Shown: in pieces, positions 14,311 to 20,975 of the stretch
Layout of the letters: each line of letters opens with the position of its first letter
How positions within the stretch are numbered: position 1 is the first letter of the stretch
Assembly (NCBI GenBank): GCA_007131435.1
Contig: SLQM01000038.1
Coordinates: 1-20,975 of the forward strand
Direction of reading: 5' to 3'
Origin: Syntrophomonadaceae bacterium
Lineage (GTDB): Bacteria > Bacillota > Dethiobacteria > DTU022
DNA length: 20,975 bases
Program-made: the position numbers and the translations under genes
The notes under the pieces: generated by a model
Seen by the model: the letters and a program-made list of their open reading frames with translations, nothing else
Told to the model about the DNA's origin: nothing
Databases searched by the model: none

Positions 14311-15345
14311 ATGGCTCCGGCATTAAATGAACGCAAAGAACAGATTTTACGGGCGGTAGTTGTGAACTATATAAAAACAGCGGAACCGGTCGGCTCCAGG
14401 ACTGTTACCCGTTTATATAAAATGGGTTTAAGTTCGGCCACCATTCGTAATGAAATGGCAGACCTTGAAGAGCTTGGTTTCCTGGTCCAACCGCATACCT
14501 CTGCTGGCAGGATCCCTTCTCAGCTTGGTTACCGTTACTTTGTAGACAACCTGATGGAGCCTGATGATTTAAGCGATGTTGATGAACAGGTAATCAGAAG
14601 TTCTCTCAGTTTTGAAAAGATGCGTGAGATAGAACAGATAATAAATAACTCTGCAAGGGTTTTATCTTCGGTAACAAACCAGACGTCACTGATTATGGGC
14701 CCACAGTTTAAGAAAAGCGCATTTCACCAGCTGAGAATTTTGCCGCTTGATGAAAAGCGGGGCTTAGTTGTTTTAATAACCGATACCGGGTTTATAAAAA
14801 ATAAGGTTATTGATATGCAGCAGCAATTAACGCAGGCTGAACTTCACCAGGTTGTTTCATATCTCAACCAAAAACTTTATGGTTTGACAATTGACCAGGT
14901 AACCACATCACTAATTAATGAGCTAAAACGAGATCTCTTTAAGCGCCTTGAAATATTGGAACAGGCTTTTATTTTGCTTGAAGAAAGCTTAAAAGAGGAG
15001 AAACAGATCCGGGTTTTCCTTGGAGGAACCACCAATATCCTGAATCAACCCGAATTCAAGGATGTAGATAAAATCAGGCGTATGCTAAACCTTTTCGAGC
15101 AAGAACCTCTCCTGTTTAGGATTTTGGAAGAGACTTCGAATGAAAACGATATTGTAGTGAGAATCGGGGCAGAAAACGAATATGAGGATATTCAGGAATG
15201 TACGCTGATCACGGGAACTTATAAAATTCATGATAAAACTATTGGTACCCTGGGTGTTCTGGGACCGACAAGAATGGATTACAGTAGGGTTATTACTGTA
15301 ATGCGCCGTATGGTAGATTATTTAAATAACAGGTTAAGCTCTTGA
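14311..15345 (+). CDS. hrcA: heat-inducible transcriptional repressor HrcA
   Basis: Dimeric repressor that binds CIRCE and needs GroEL for activity, so misfolded protein relieves repression. 344 residues from the ATG at 14311. The GAGGGGG at 14297-14303 gives good spacing to this ATG but only one base to the ATG at 14305, so I prefer the second. The N-terminal winged helix has L-N-E-R-K-E-Q-I-L-R-A-V-V, G-S-R-T-V-T and S-S-A-T-I-R-N-E-M-A-D-L-E-E-L-G, followed by the P-H-T-S-A-G-R-I-P signature. The C-terminal GAF-like region ends at R-M-D-Y-S-R-V, also typical. First gene of the chaperone operon and autoregulated through the CIRCE just upstream. Confidence 0.97.
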   Translation: MAPALNERKEQILRAVVVNYIKTAEPVGSRTVTRLYKMGLSSATIRNEMADLEELGFLVQPHTSAGRIPSQLGYRYFVDNLMEPDDLSDVDEQVIRSSLSFEKMREIEQIINNSARVLSSVTNQTSLIMGPQFKKSAFHQLRILPLDEKRGLVVLITDTGFIKNKVIDMQQQLTQAELHQVVSYLNQKLYGLTIDQVTTSLINELKRDLFKRLEILEQAFILLEESLKEEKQIRVFLGGTTNILNQPEFKDVDKIRRMLNLFEQEPLLFRILEETSNENDIVVRIGAENEYEDIQECTLITGTYKIHDKTIGTLGVLGPTRMDYSRVITVMRRMVDYLNNRLSS

Positions 15346-15373
15346 TGCAAAACAGTTGACATAAAAAAAGCGG

Positions 15374-15979
15374 GTGAAATCTAAAGTGAAAAGAAAAAAG
15401 AAAAACGAACCGGAAAAGTTAATCGCAAATAATATGCCAGAAAATGAAGCTATTGACCTGGAGGATGAAAATAATAGTGTTGTCGAAAAAGATCAGCAGG
15501 GAGATGAAGAGCTAACAGATTTAGAAAAAGCAGAAAAAGAATGGCAGCAGGAAAAAGAGGGGCTGCTTGACCAGCTCAAACGTAAGCAGGCTGATATTGA
15601 TAACCTGCGCAGGATCAGCAGGCAGGAGCAGGAAGTGGCCAGGGAATATGCTTTGCAGGACTTTCTTACCAGGCTGCTGCCGGTTATTGATAACCTGGAA
15701 CGCGGCATTGAATCTGCCCGTTGTGATGAAAGCATTCCTCCAGGCTACATAGAAGGCCTTGATATGATCAAAAAACAGATGATGCAGATTCTTGAACAGG
15801 AAGGTGTTACAACGATCGAAGCAGAGGGATACAGATTTGATCCCAACTGCCATCATGCTGTAATGCAGGAAGAAAGCGAGGAAAGCGAACCCGGTACAGT
15901 TTTAGAAGAACTCCAGAAAGGCTACCGTCACAAGAAACGCATTCTTCGCCCTGCAATGGTTAAAGTGTGCCGGGAATAA
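15374..15979 (+). CDS. grpE: nucleotide exchange factor GrpE
   Basis: Dimeric co-chaperone that opens the DnaK nucleotide pocket to exchange ADP for ATP. 201 residues. Residues 1-50 are charged and probably disordered, followed by a long coiled coil (about 50-110, with L-L-D-Q-L-K-R-K-Q-A-D-I-D-N-L-R-R). The C-terminal beta domain ends in the family signature, with G-Y-R-H-K-K-R-I-L-R-P-A-M-V-K-V. The start is GTG at 15374, with only a weak upstream AAAGCGG; the variable N-terminus makes the exact start uncertain, and the GTG at 15386 is possible. It lies 28 bases after hrcA and 43 before dnaK, within the CIRCE operon. Confidence 0.95.
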   Translation: MKSKVKRKKKNEPEKLIANNMPENEAIDLEDENNSVVEKDQQGDEELTDLEKAEKEWQQEKEGLLDQLKRKQADIDNLRRISRQEQEVAREYALQDFLTRLLPVIDNLERGIESARCDESIPPGYIEGLDMIKKQMMQILEQEGVTTIEAEGYRFDPNCHHAVMQEESEESEPGTVLEELQKGYRHKKRILRPAMVKVCRE

Positions 15980-16022
15980 AATGCTAATATTTGCATAAAT
16001 GCAAGCATAGGAGGATATTAAA

Positions 16023-17891
16023 ATGGGAAAAGTAGTAGGAATTGATCTCGGAACAACCAACTCAGTTATTGCCGCTCTAATCGGTAGTGAACCTGAAATT
16101 ATTGCAAATGCGGAAGGCAGCAGGCTGACACCGTCAGTTGTTGCTTTTACCAAGGATGGAGAGCGCCTTGTCGGCCAGGTGGCAAAACGGCAGGCGATCA
16201 CAAATCCTGAACGGACTATAGCTTCTGTTAAACGTGAAATGGGAACGAATCACAAGGTGAAGATTGATGATCGTGAATATACCCCCCAGGAAATATCGGC
16301 CATGGTCCTTCAGAAATTAAAAACAGATGCCGAGAGTTTTCTCGGTGAAAAAATTACCCAGGCAGTTATTACTGTTCCTGCTTATTTTACTGACAGCCAG
16401 CGCCAGGCAACAAAAGACGCGGGAACAATTGCGGGCCTGGAAGTGTTGAGAATTATTAATGAACCGACAGCAGCAGCATTGGCCTACGGCCTTGATAAAA
16501 AAGGCGAACAGAAAATACTGGTTTTTGACCTTGGCGGGGGCACTTTTGATGTTTCAGTTCTTGAGCTTGGTGATGATGTAGTTGAAGTAAAGGCGACCAG
16601 CGGTAATAACCGCCTTGGTGGGGATGATTTTGACGAAAGAGTGGTCAAGTATGTTGCTGAAGAGTTTAAGAAAGACCAGGGGATTGACCTCCTCCAGGAC
16701 AAGATGGCCCTGCAGAGGTTAAGTGAAGCTGCTGAAAAGGCCAAGGTAGAGCTATCATCGGTTACCTCAACAGAAATAAACCTTCCCTTTATTACGGCTA
16801 CCCAGGACGGGCCTAAACACCTTAACGTTTCCCTGACCAGGGCCAAGTTCGATGAACTTACTGCGGACCTGGTTGAAAAAACCATGGGGCCAACCAAGCA
16901 GGCCCTATCAGATGCCGGCCTTAAGTCTGAAGAGGTTGATAAGATCATCCTGGTGGGTGGTTCAACCCGTATCCCCGCCGTCCAGGAGGCAATTCGTAAG
17001 CTGTTGGGCAAGGAACCGCACAAAGGGGTAAACCCGGACGAGGTAGTGGCAATGGGTGCAGCGTACCAGGCGGCAGTCCTGGGAGGAGAAGCCAAGGATG
17101 TTCTATTGCTTGATGTAACCCCACTTTCTTTAGGCATAGAAACCCTGGGTGGTGTTTACACTAAAATAATTGAACGTAACACGACCATACCAACAGAAAA
17201 GAAACAGATCTTTTCTACAGCTGCCGATAACCAAAACAGTGTTGAGATACATGTCCTACAGGGCGAGAGAGCCATGGCAGTAGATAACAAGACCATGGGG
17301 CGTTTCATGCTGGATGGTATTCCACCTGCGCCGCGGGGAGTGCCACAAATAGAGGTAAGCTTTAATATAGATGCAAACGGCATCGTTAATGTTTCAGCAA
17401 AAGACCTGGGGACTAACCGTGAACAAAACATTACTATTACAGCTTCAAGCGGCCTGGAAAAAGATCAGATTGATGAAATGGTTAATGAGGCAGAGAAATA
17501 TGCAGAAGAAGATAAAAAACGTCGCGAGTTGGCCGAAGCCCGCAACCAGGCTGACAGTCTTGCCTACAGCGCAGAAAAATCGTTGAATGAGCTTGGGGAT
17601 AAAGTTGAAGAAGATAAAAAAGAAGAGATAAATAAAGCTATCCAGGAGCTGCGCGAAGCATCTCAATCGGACGACCTTGAAAGAATCAAGGAAGCGACAG
17701 AGAAAATGAACAGCTACATGCACGAACTATCTTCAAAGATCTACGAACAGGCTAAGGCAGCTGAAGGTGAAGCCCAGGCGGGTGATGCCGGCGAAGCAGC
17801 AGACAGCGATGCTGAAAATGTTGTGGATGCCGACTTTGATGTCCAGGAAGATGCGGCAGAAAGTGACAGCGAAGAAAAGGAAGAAAATTAA
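16023..17891 (+). CDS. dnaK: molecular chaperone DnaK (Hsp70)
   Basis: ATP-driven chaperone that binds exposed hydrophobic segments, working with DnaJ and GrpE. 622 residues. The ATPase domain (1 to about 360) has G-I-D-L-G-T-T-N-S at its start, I-N-E-P-T-A-A-A-L-A-Y-G and F-D-L-G-G-G-T-F-D-V-S. It lacks the roughly 23-residue insertion found in Gram-negative DnaK, joining V-K-R-E-M-G-T directly to the K-I-D-D-R-E-Y segment. The linker D-V-L-L-L-D-V-T-P-L-S-L leads into the substrate domain, followed by the helical lid and an acidic tail ending E-E-K-E-E-N. A strong AGGAGG lies upstream. A palindrome (TTGCAT-AA-ATGCAA, about 15991-16004) sits between grpE and dnaK and may affect mRNA processing. 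Confidence 0.99.
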   Translation: MGKVVGIDLGTTNSVIAALIGSEPEIIANAEGSRLTPSVVAFTKDGERLVGQVAKRQAITNPERTIASVKREMGTNHKVKIDDREYTPQEISAMVLQKLKTDAESFLGEKITQAVITVPAYFTDSQRQATKDAGTIAGLEVLRIINEPTAAALAYGLDKKGEQKILVFDLGGGTFDVSVLELGDDVVEVKATSGNNRLGGDDFDERVVKYVAEEFKKDQGIDLLQDKMALQRLSEAAEKAKVELSSVTSTEINLPFITATQDGPKHLNVSLTRAKFDELTADLVEKTMGPTKQALSDAGLKSEEVDKIILVGGSTRIPAVQEAIRKLLGKEPHKGVNPDEVVAMGAAYQAAVLGGEAKDVLLLDVTPLSLGIETLGGVYTKIIERNTTIPTEKKQIFSTAADNQNSVEIHVLQGERAMAVDNKTMGRFMLDGIPPAPRGVPQIEVSFNIDANGIVNVSAKDLGTNREQNITITASSGLEKDQIDEMVNEAEKYAEEDKKRRELAEARNQADSLAYSAEKSLNELGDKVEEDKKEEINKAIQELREASQSDDLERIKEATEKMNSYMHELSSKIYEQAKAAEGEAQAGDAGEAADSDAENVVDADFDVQEDAAESDSEEKEEN

Positions 17892-17916
17892 GCTTTAGTG
17901 AGGATGATTCAGGGCA

Positions 17917-19065
17917 ATGAGTAAAAGGGATTACTATGAAGTGCTGGGTGTTGAGCGGGGTGCATCAGCTGAAAATATTAAAAAATCGTATCGCCGCCTT
18001 GCCAAGCAGTATCACCCTGACTTCAACAAGGATGACGCCGAGGCAGAAAAAAAATTCAGGGAAATTAAGGAAGCTTATGATGTATTGAGCGATCCCCAGA
18101 AAAGAGAGCACTATGACCGTTTTGGTCATCAGGCCAATTTTAACGGTGGGCCTGGAGGCTTTAACGGTTTTGGCGGCTCCGGCGGTTTTGGCTTTGGCGG
18201 CATTGATGAAATATTTGAGCAGTTCTTTGGCGGCATGGGCGGTATGGGAGGTAGGCGCCGCCCGCCAGGCCCTGAACAAGGTAATCACCTGCGCTATGAT
18301 ATGGAGATTACTCTTGAGGAAGCATTCAGCGGTTTGGAGAAAGTATTAACCATCCCCAGGACAGAAACCTGCCCGGAGTGTGATGGCAGCAGGGCTAAAG
18401 CCGGGACAAAACCGGAAACCTGCTCGGCCTGCGGGGGCAGTGGACAACAGCAGACTGCCCGTAGCACACCATTTGGCCGTTTCATAAGTTCTCAGCCCTG
18501 TGTAGCCTGCAGGGGCGAAGGAAAAACGGTAAAGGAACCTTGTCCAACCTGTAATGCCCAGGGCAGGGTGGTAAATGAACGGAAAATTGAAGTAACAATT
18601 CCTGCAGGAATTGAAGATGGAACTCGTTTAAGGGTTAGCGGCGGTGGCGAGGCGGGCCTGCGCGGTGGCCCTCCCGGTGATCTTTATGTTGTTGTCAGGG
18701 TTAAACCGCATAAAAAGTTTCAGCGCCAGGGAAATGATTTAATCCTCGAGGTTCCGGTCTCAATCAGCCAGGCAGCTCTAGGTATTGAGATGGAAGTAAT
18801 GACATTAGGCGGCAAGGCTGAACTAAGGATACCTGAAGGCACCCAGCACGGAGCGGTTTTTCGACTTAAAGGTCATGGTATGCCACATTTAAGAGGTTCT
18901 GGCAAGGGCGATCTGCGGGTGAAGGTAAAGCTTGAAGTGCCAAAACGTTTGAAAGCCCGTGAAAAGGAACTACTGGCAGAATTTGCAAAATTAAGAGGCG
19001 AAGAGGTCGGTTTAGAGCATAAAGGGATAATAGATAAAGTTAAAGATGCCATAAGCGGTGGTTAA
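17917..19065 (+). CDS. dnaJ: co-chaperone DnaJ (type I Hsp40)
   Basis: Delivers substrates to DnaK and stimulates its ATPase. 382 residues with all type I parts: a J domain (1-70) with H-P-D at 33-35; a Gly/Phe-rich linker (about 78-110, with G-F-G-G-S-G-G-F-G-F); a zinc-binding region with four C-x-x-C-x-G-x-G-like repeats (C-P-E-C, C-S-A-C, C-V-A-C, C-P-T-C), the first and last slightly degenerate; and C-terminal substrate domains with G-D-L-Y-V-V and K-G-D-L-R-V. It begins 25 bases after dnaK with GTGAGGA upstream. rsmE follows after 23 bases; prmA, often found between the two in Firmicutes, is missing here. Confidence 0.98.
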   Translation: MSKRDYYEVLGVERGASAENIKKSYRRLAKQYHPDFNKDDAEAEKKFREIKEAYDVLSDPQKREHYDRFGHQANFNGGPGGFNGFGGSGGFGFGGIDEIFEQFFGGMGGMGGRRRPPGPEQGNHLRYDMEITLEEAFSGLEKVLTIPRTETCPECDGSRAKAGTKPETCSACGGSGQQQTARSTPFGRFISSQPCVACRGEGKTVKEPCPTCNAQGRVVNERKIEVTIPAGIEDGTRLRVSGGGEAGLRGGPPGDLYVVVRVKPHKKFQRQGNDLILEVPVSISQAALGIEMEVMTLGGKAELRIPEGTQHGAVFRLKGHGMPHLRGSGKGDLRVKVKLEVPKRLKAREKELLAEFAKLRGEEVGLEHKGIIDKVKDAISGG

Positions 19066-19088
19066 TCAAGGCTGCACCGGAGGCTTCA

Positions 19089-19847
19089 ATGCATTATTTC
19101 TTTGTAAATGAAGAAACCTTAACCGAAGGATCTGAAGTTTTTCTTTCCAGGGAAGATCTTAATCATGCTTACCGTGTTTTACGCCTGAAAAATGGCGATC
19201 ACGTTGTAATTTCAGATGGCCTGGGAATAGCAATGCAGGGCTTAGTTACTCTTTCAACTGCCGAGAGGGTAGTTGTAAAGTTAATCAAACAACTTCCATC
19301 GGGAGAATCCCCGCTTCACATCACCCTTTGTCAATCAATGGTAAAGGGGGATAAGTTTGATCTTATTGTCAGGCAGGCTACGGAGTTGGGAGTTAAAAGA
19401 ATAATTCCTTTACTTACTGAACGCAGTATACCCATTCACAGATCTGAGCAGGAAAGTAAGAAATTAATGCGTAGGCTAAATAAAATCCGTTCTGCTGCAG
19501 CACAGTGCAGAAGGTCGGAGCTGCCTGCTTTGGAAAAAACATATAAGCTTGAAGCACTTTGCAGGGAAATTCAAGGCGAAATAGCTATTGTTCCCTGGGA
19601 AGAGGAAATGAATAGATCTATAGATCAGGTACTTACTCAGCCCTGCCCGATTAGCAGGGCTGTTTTTTTAATTGTGGGCCCGGAGGGAGGTTTTACAAGC
19701 GCGGAAATAGAAGCCCTAATAAAAGCGGGGGCAAATATCGTTAACCTTGGTCCGCGCATTTTGCGCAGTGAAACCGCTGCTTGCGCAGTTACAGCCATAA
19801 TTCAAGGGGCTTGGGGAGATCTCTCCGGGAAAGGAGAACCTGTTTGA
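19089..19847 (+). CDS. rsmE: 16S rRNA (uracil-1498-N3)-methyltransferase
   Basis: SPOUT-fold, SAM-dependent enzyme methylating U1498 of 16S rRNA in the small subunit. 252 residues. An N-terminal PUA-like domain (with D-L-N-H-A-Y-R-V-L-R) precedes the trefoil-knot domain, marked by Q-S-M-V-K-G-D-K-F, R-Q-A-T-E-L-G-V, the G-P-E-G-G-F-T motif and L-G-P-R-I-L-R-S-E-T-A-A near the C-terminus. The ATG has CCGGAGG upstream. Its stop overlaps the TTG start of mtaB, so translation is coupled. Presence directly after dnaJ is the normal Firmicute arrangement, and it probably shares the heat-shock transcript. Confidence 0.96.
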   Translation: MHYFFVNEETLTEGSEVFLSREDLNHAYRVLRLKNGDHVVISDGLGIAMQGLVTLSTAERVVVKLIKQLPSGESPLHITLCQSMVKGDKFDLIVRQATELGVKRIIPLLTERSIPIHRSEQESKKLMRRLNKIRSAAAQCRRSELPALEKTYKLEALCREIQGEIAIVPWEEEMNRSIDQVLTQPCPISRAVFLIVGPEGGFTSAEIEALIKAGANIVNLGPRILRSETAACAVTAIIQGAWGDLSGKGEPV

Positions 19848-20975
19848 AGAAAAAGGCAGCATTTTTTACCCTGGGCTGCAAGGTCAACTTTTGTGAAAGT
19901 GAAGCTTTGCAGGTTCTGTTTGAAAAAGACGGTTACAGGATTGTTGATTTCGAAGAGCAGGCAGATGTGTACATAATAAATACCTGCACTGTTACCGGCC
20001 AGAGCGATCATAAGTCACGTAAAGCAATACGCAGGGCCAGGCGCCGCTCGCCCGATGCACTGGTAGTGGCAACAGGGTGCTATGCCCAGGGATCTCCCGA
20101 AGAAATAGGCAAAATGAATGCAGCAGACCTGGTAATCGGTAACCAGGCGCGGGAAAACCTTCCTGCCTTGATTAAATCTATTGAAAAAGGTTCTGGAAAA
20201 AACCTGGTTGCTGCTCATGGAGAAGAAAGTGTTTTTGAAAAGCTGCCGCAGGCAGGCAGAAGGGGAAGGACCAGGGGCTTCCTGAAGGTCCAGGAAGGCT
20301 GTAACCAGCACTGCAGCTATTGTATTGTACCTAGCGTCCGGGGACCACTGCGCAGTTTGCCTCCTGAAGAAGCGGTAGAACGTGCAAATACTTTGGTAGA
20401 ATCGGGTTGCCGGGAAATTGTGCTTACGGGGGTACACCTTGGGCTATACGGCGCAGATTTAGATGATGTTACCCTGGCCTGCCTGTTAAAGGAATTAGCG
20501 GGTGTGAAGGGCCTGGTGCGCCTGAGGATTAGCTCGCTTGAACCTTCAGATATTACTTCGGAGCTTGTTGAAGAGATCGTCAATTCAGATATTATCTGCC
20601 CTCACCTGCATATTCCCCTGCAGAGCGGGGACGGAGAGATTTTAAGGTTGATGAACCGGCCCTATGAACCGGTAGAGTATCTATACCTTGCTAAATGGCT
20701 TAAGCAGGAGATAGCCCTGCTTTCTCTCAGCACCGATCTTATCGTTGGGTTTCCAGGAGAAACAGAAAGCCACCACAGGCGCAGCATGGAACTGGTTAAA
20801 AACATAGGCTTCAGCAGCCTTCATGTTTTTAAATATTCTTCAAGGCCGGGGACTAAAGCTGCCAACCTTCCCGGCCATTTGCCGTCCCAGGTCAAAGACG
20901 AACGCAGCCGGCAGATGATTAAACTCGGTGAAAAAATGGCTTCAGCCTACAGGAAGCAGTTCATAGGCACAACTC
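19844..20975 (+). CDS. mtaB: tRNA (t6A37) methylthiotransferase MtaB, 3' end outside window
   Basis: Radical-SAM enzyme adding a methylthio group to t6A at tRNA position 37, giving ms2t6A. The frame is open from the TTG at 19844 to the window end (377 codons seen; a short C-terminal part, including the TRAM domain, is missing). AAGGAG at 19831-19836 sits seven bases before the TTG, which overlaps the rsmE stop. The UPF0004 domain has Cys12 (L-G-C-K-V-N), Cys48 (I-N-T-C-T-V-T) and Cys79 (T-G-C-Y-A-Q), binding one [4Fe-4S] cluster. The radical-SAM triad is Cys153, Cys157 and Cys160 (E-G-C-N-Q-H-C-S-Y-C). L-G-C-K-V-N and T-C-T-V-T favour MtaB over MiaB or RimO. Confidence 0.95.
   Translation, partial: MKKKAAFFTLGCKVNFCESEALQVLFEKDGYRIVDFEEQADVYIINTCTVTGQSDHKSRKAIRRARRRSPDALVVATGCYAQGSPEEIGKMNAADLVIGNQARENLPALIKSIEKGSGKNLVAAHGEESVFEKLPQAGRRGRTRGFLKVQEGCNQHCSYCIVPSVRGPLRSLPPEEAVERANTLVESGCREIVLTGVHLGLYGADLDDVTLACLLKELAGVKGLVRLRISSLEPSDITSELVEEIVNSDIICPHLHIPLQSGDGEILRLMNRPYEPVEYLYLAKWLKQEIALLSLSTDLIVGFPGETESHHRRSMELVKNIGFSSLHVFKYSSRPGTKAANLPGHLPSQVKDERSRQMIKLGEKMASAYRKQFIGTT

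Noticed and set aside
15356..15361. TTGACA just upstream of grpE as an internal promoter
   Set aside because: No acceptable -10 box at 16-18 bases; it would also lie inside or beyond the grpE start.
1..20975. Mobile elements, CRISPR arrays, defence genes, tRNA or rRNA genes
   Set aside because: No transposase-like frame, spaced direct repeats, tRNA-like cloverleaf or rRNA segment was noticed; the genes form an ordinary chromosomal set.

Overview
The window reads as chromosomal housekeeping DNA of a monoderm Firmicute of the Clostridia type. The evidence is the hrcA-grpE-dnaK-dnaJ-rsmE-mtaB order behind a perfect CIRCE operator, a Gram-positive-type DnaK, the Rrf2/NifS/NifU cluster, and many TTG and GTG starts behind strong Shine-Dalgarno sequences. 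No mobile element, CRISPR array, rRNA or tRNA gene was seen. Both edge genes are cut by the window: serA on the left and mtaB on the right.

Layout. 1-1490: the end of serA, a small glutaredoxin, and an overlapping ferredoxin:thioredoxin reductase (FTR) catalytic-subunit homologue. 1603-2753: a solitary DapF-superfamily protein and a terminator. 2823-5151: a translationally coupled ECF sigma factor, zinc-finger anti-sigma factor and exported bactofilin-like membrane protein. 5208-8132: threonine synthase (minus strand) divergent from an ApgM-type phosphoglycerate mutase homologue that may act as homoserine kinase. 8151-11260: an MFS transporter and a monomeric aconitase. 11293-12093: acpS (minus strand) and a cold-shock gene with its terminator. 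12109-14192: an Rrf2/IscR-like regulator with cysteine desulfurase and Fe-S scaffold. 14223-19065: the CIRCE-controlled heat-shock operon. 19089-20975: rsmE and mtaB.

The most interesting observation is the FTR homologue at 1079-1477. Its frame stops at a TGA (1451-1453) exactly where the last redox-active cysteine of the FTR family is expected. The sequence after the TGA continues the family signature (x-L-F) for seven codons. A 10-bp hairpin with a GTT loop lies 24 nt past the TGA, which fits a bacterial SECIS element. I therefore read it as a selenocysteine-containing FTR, with Sec as the cluster-adjacent member of the active-site pair. It also carries an N-terminal LysW-like zinc ribbon and overlaps a CPWC glutaredoxin gene. 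Together these suggest a dedicated thiol/selenol reduction module. This is inference from sequence; the selenocysteine machinery itself lies outside the window.
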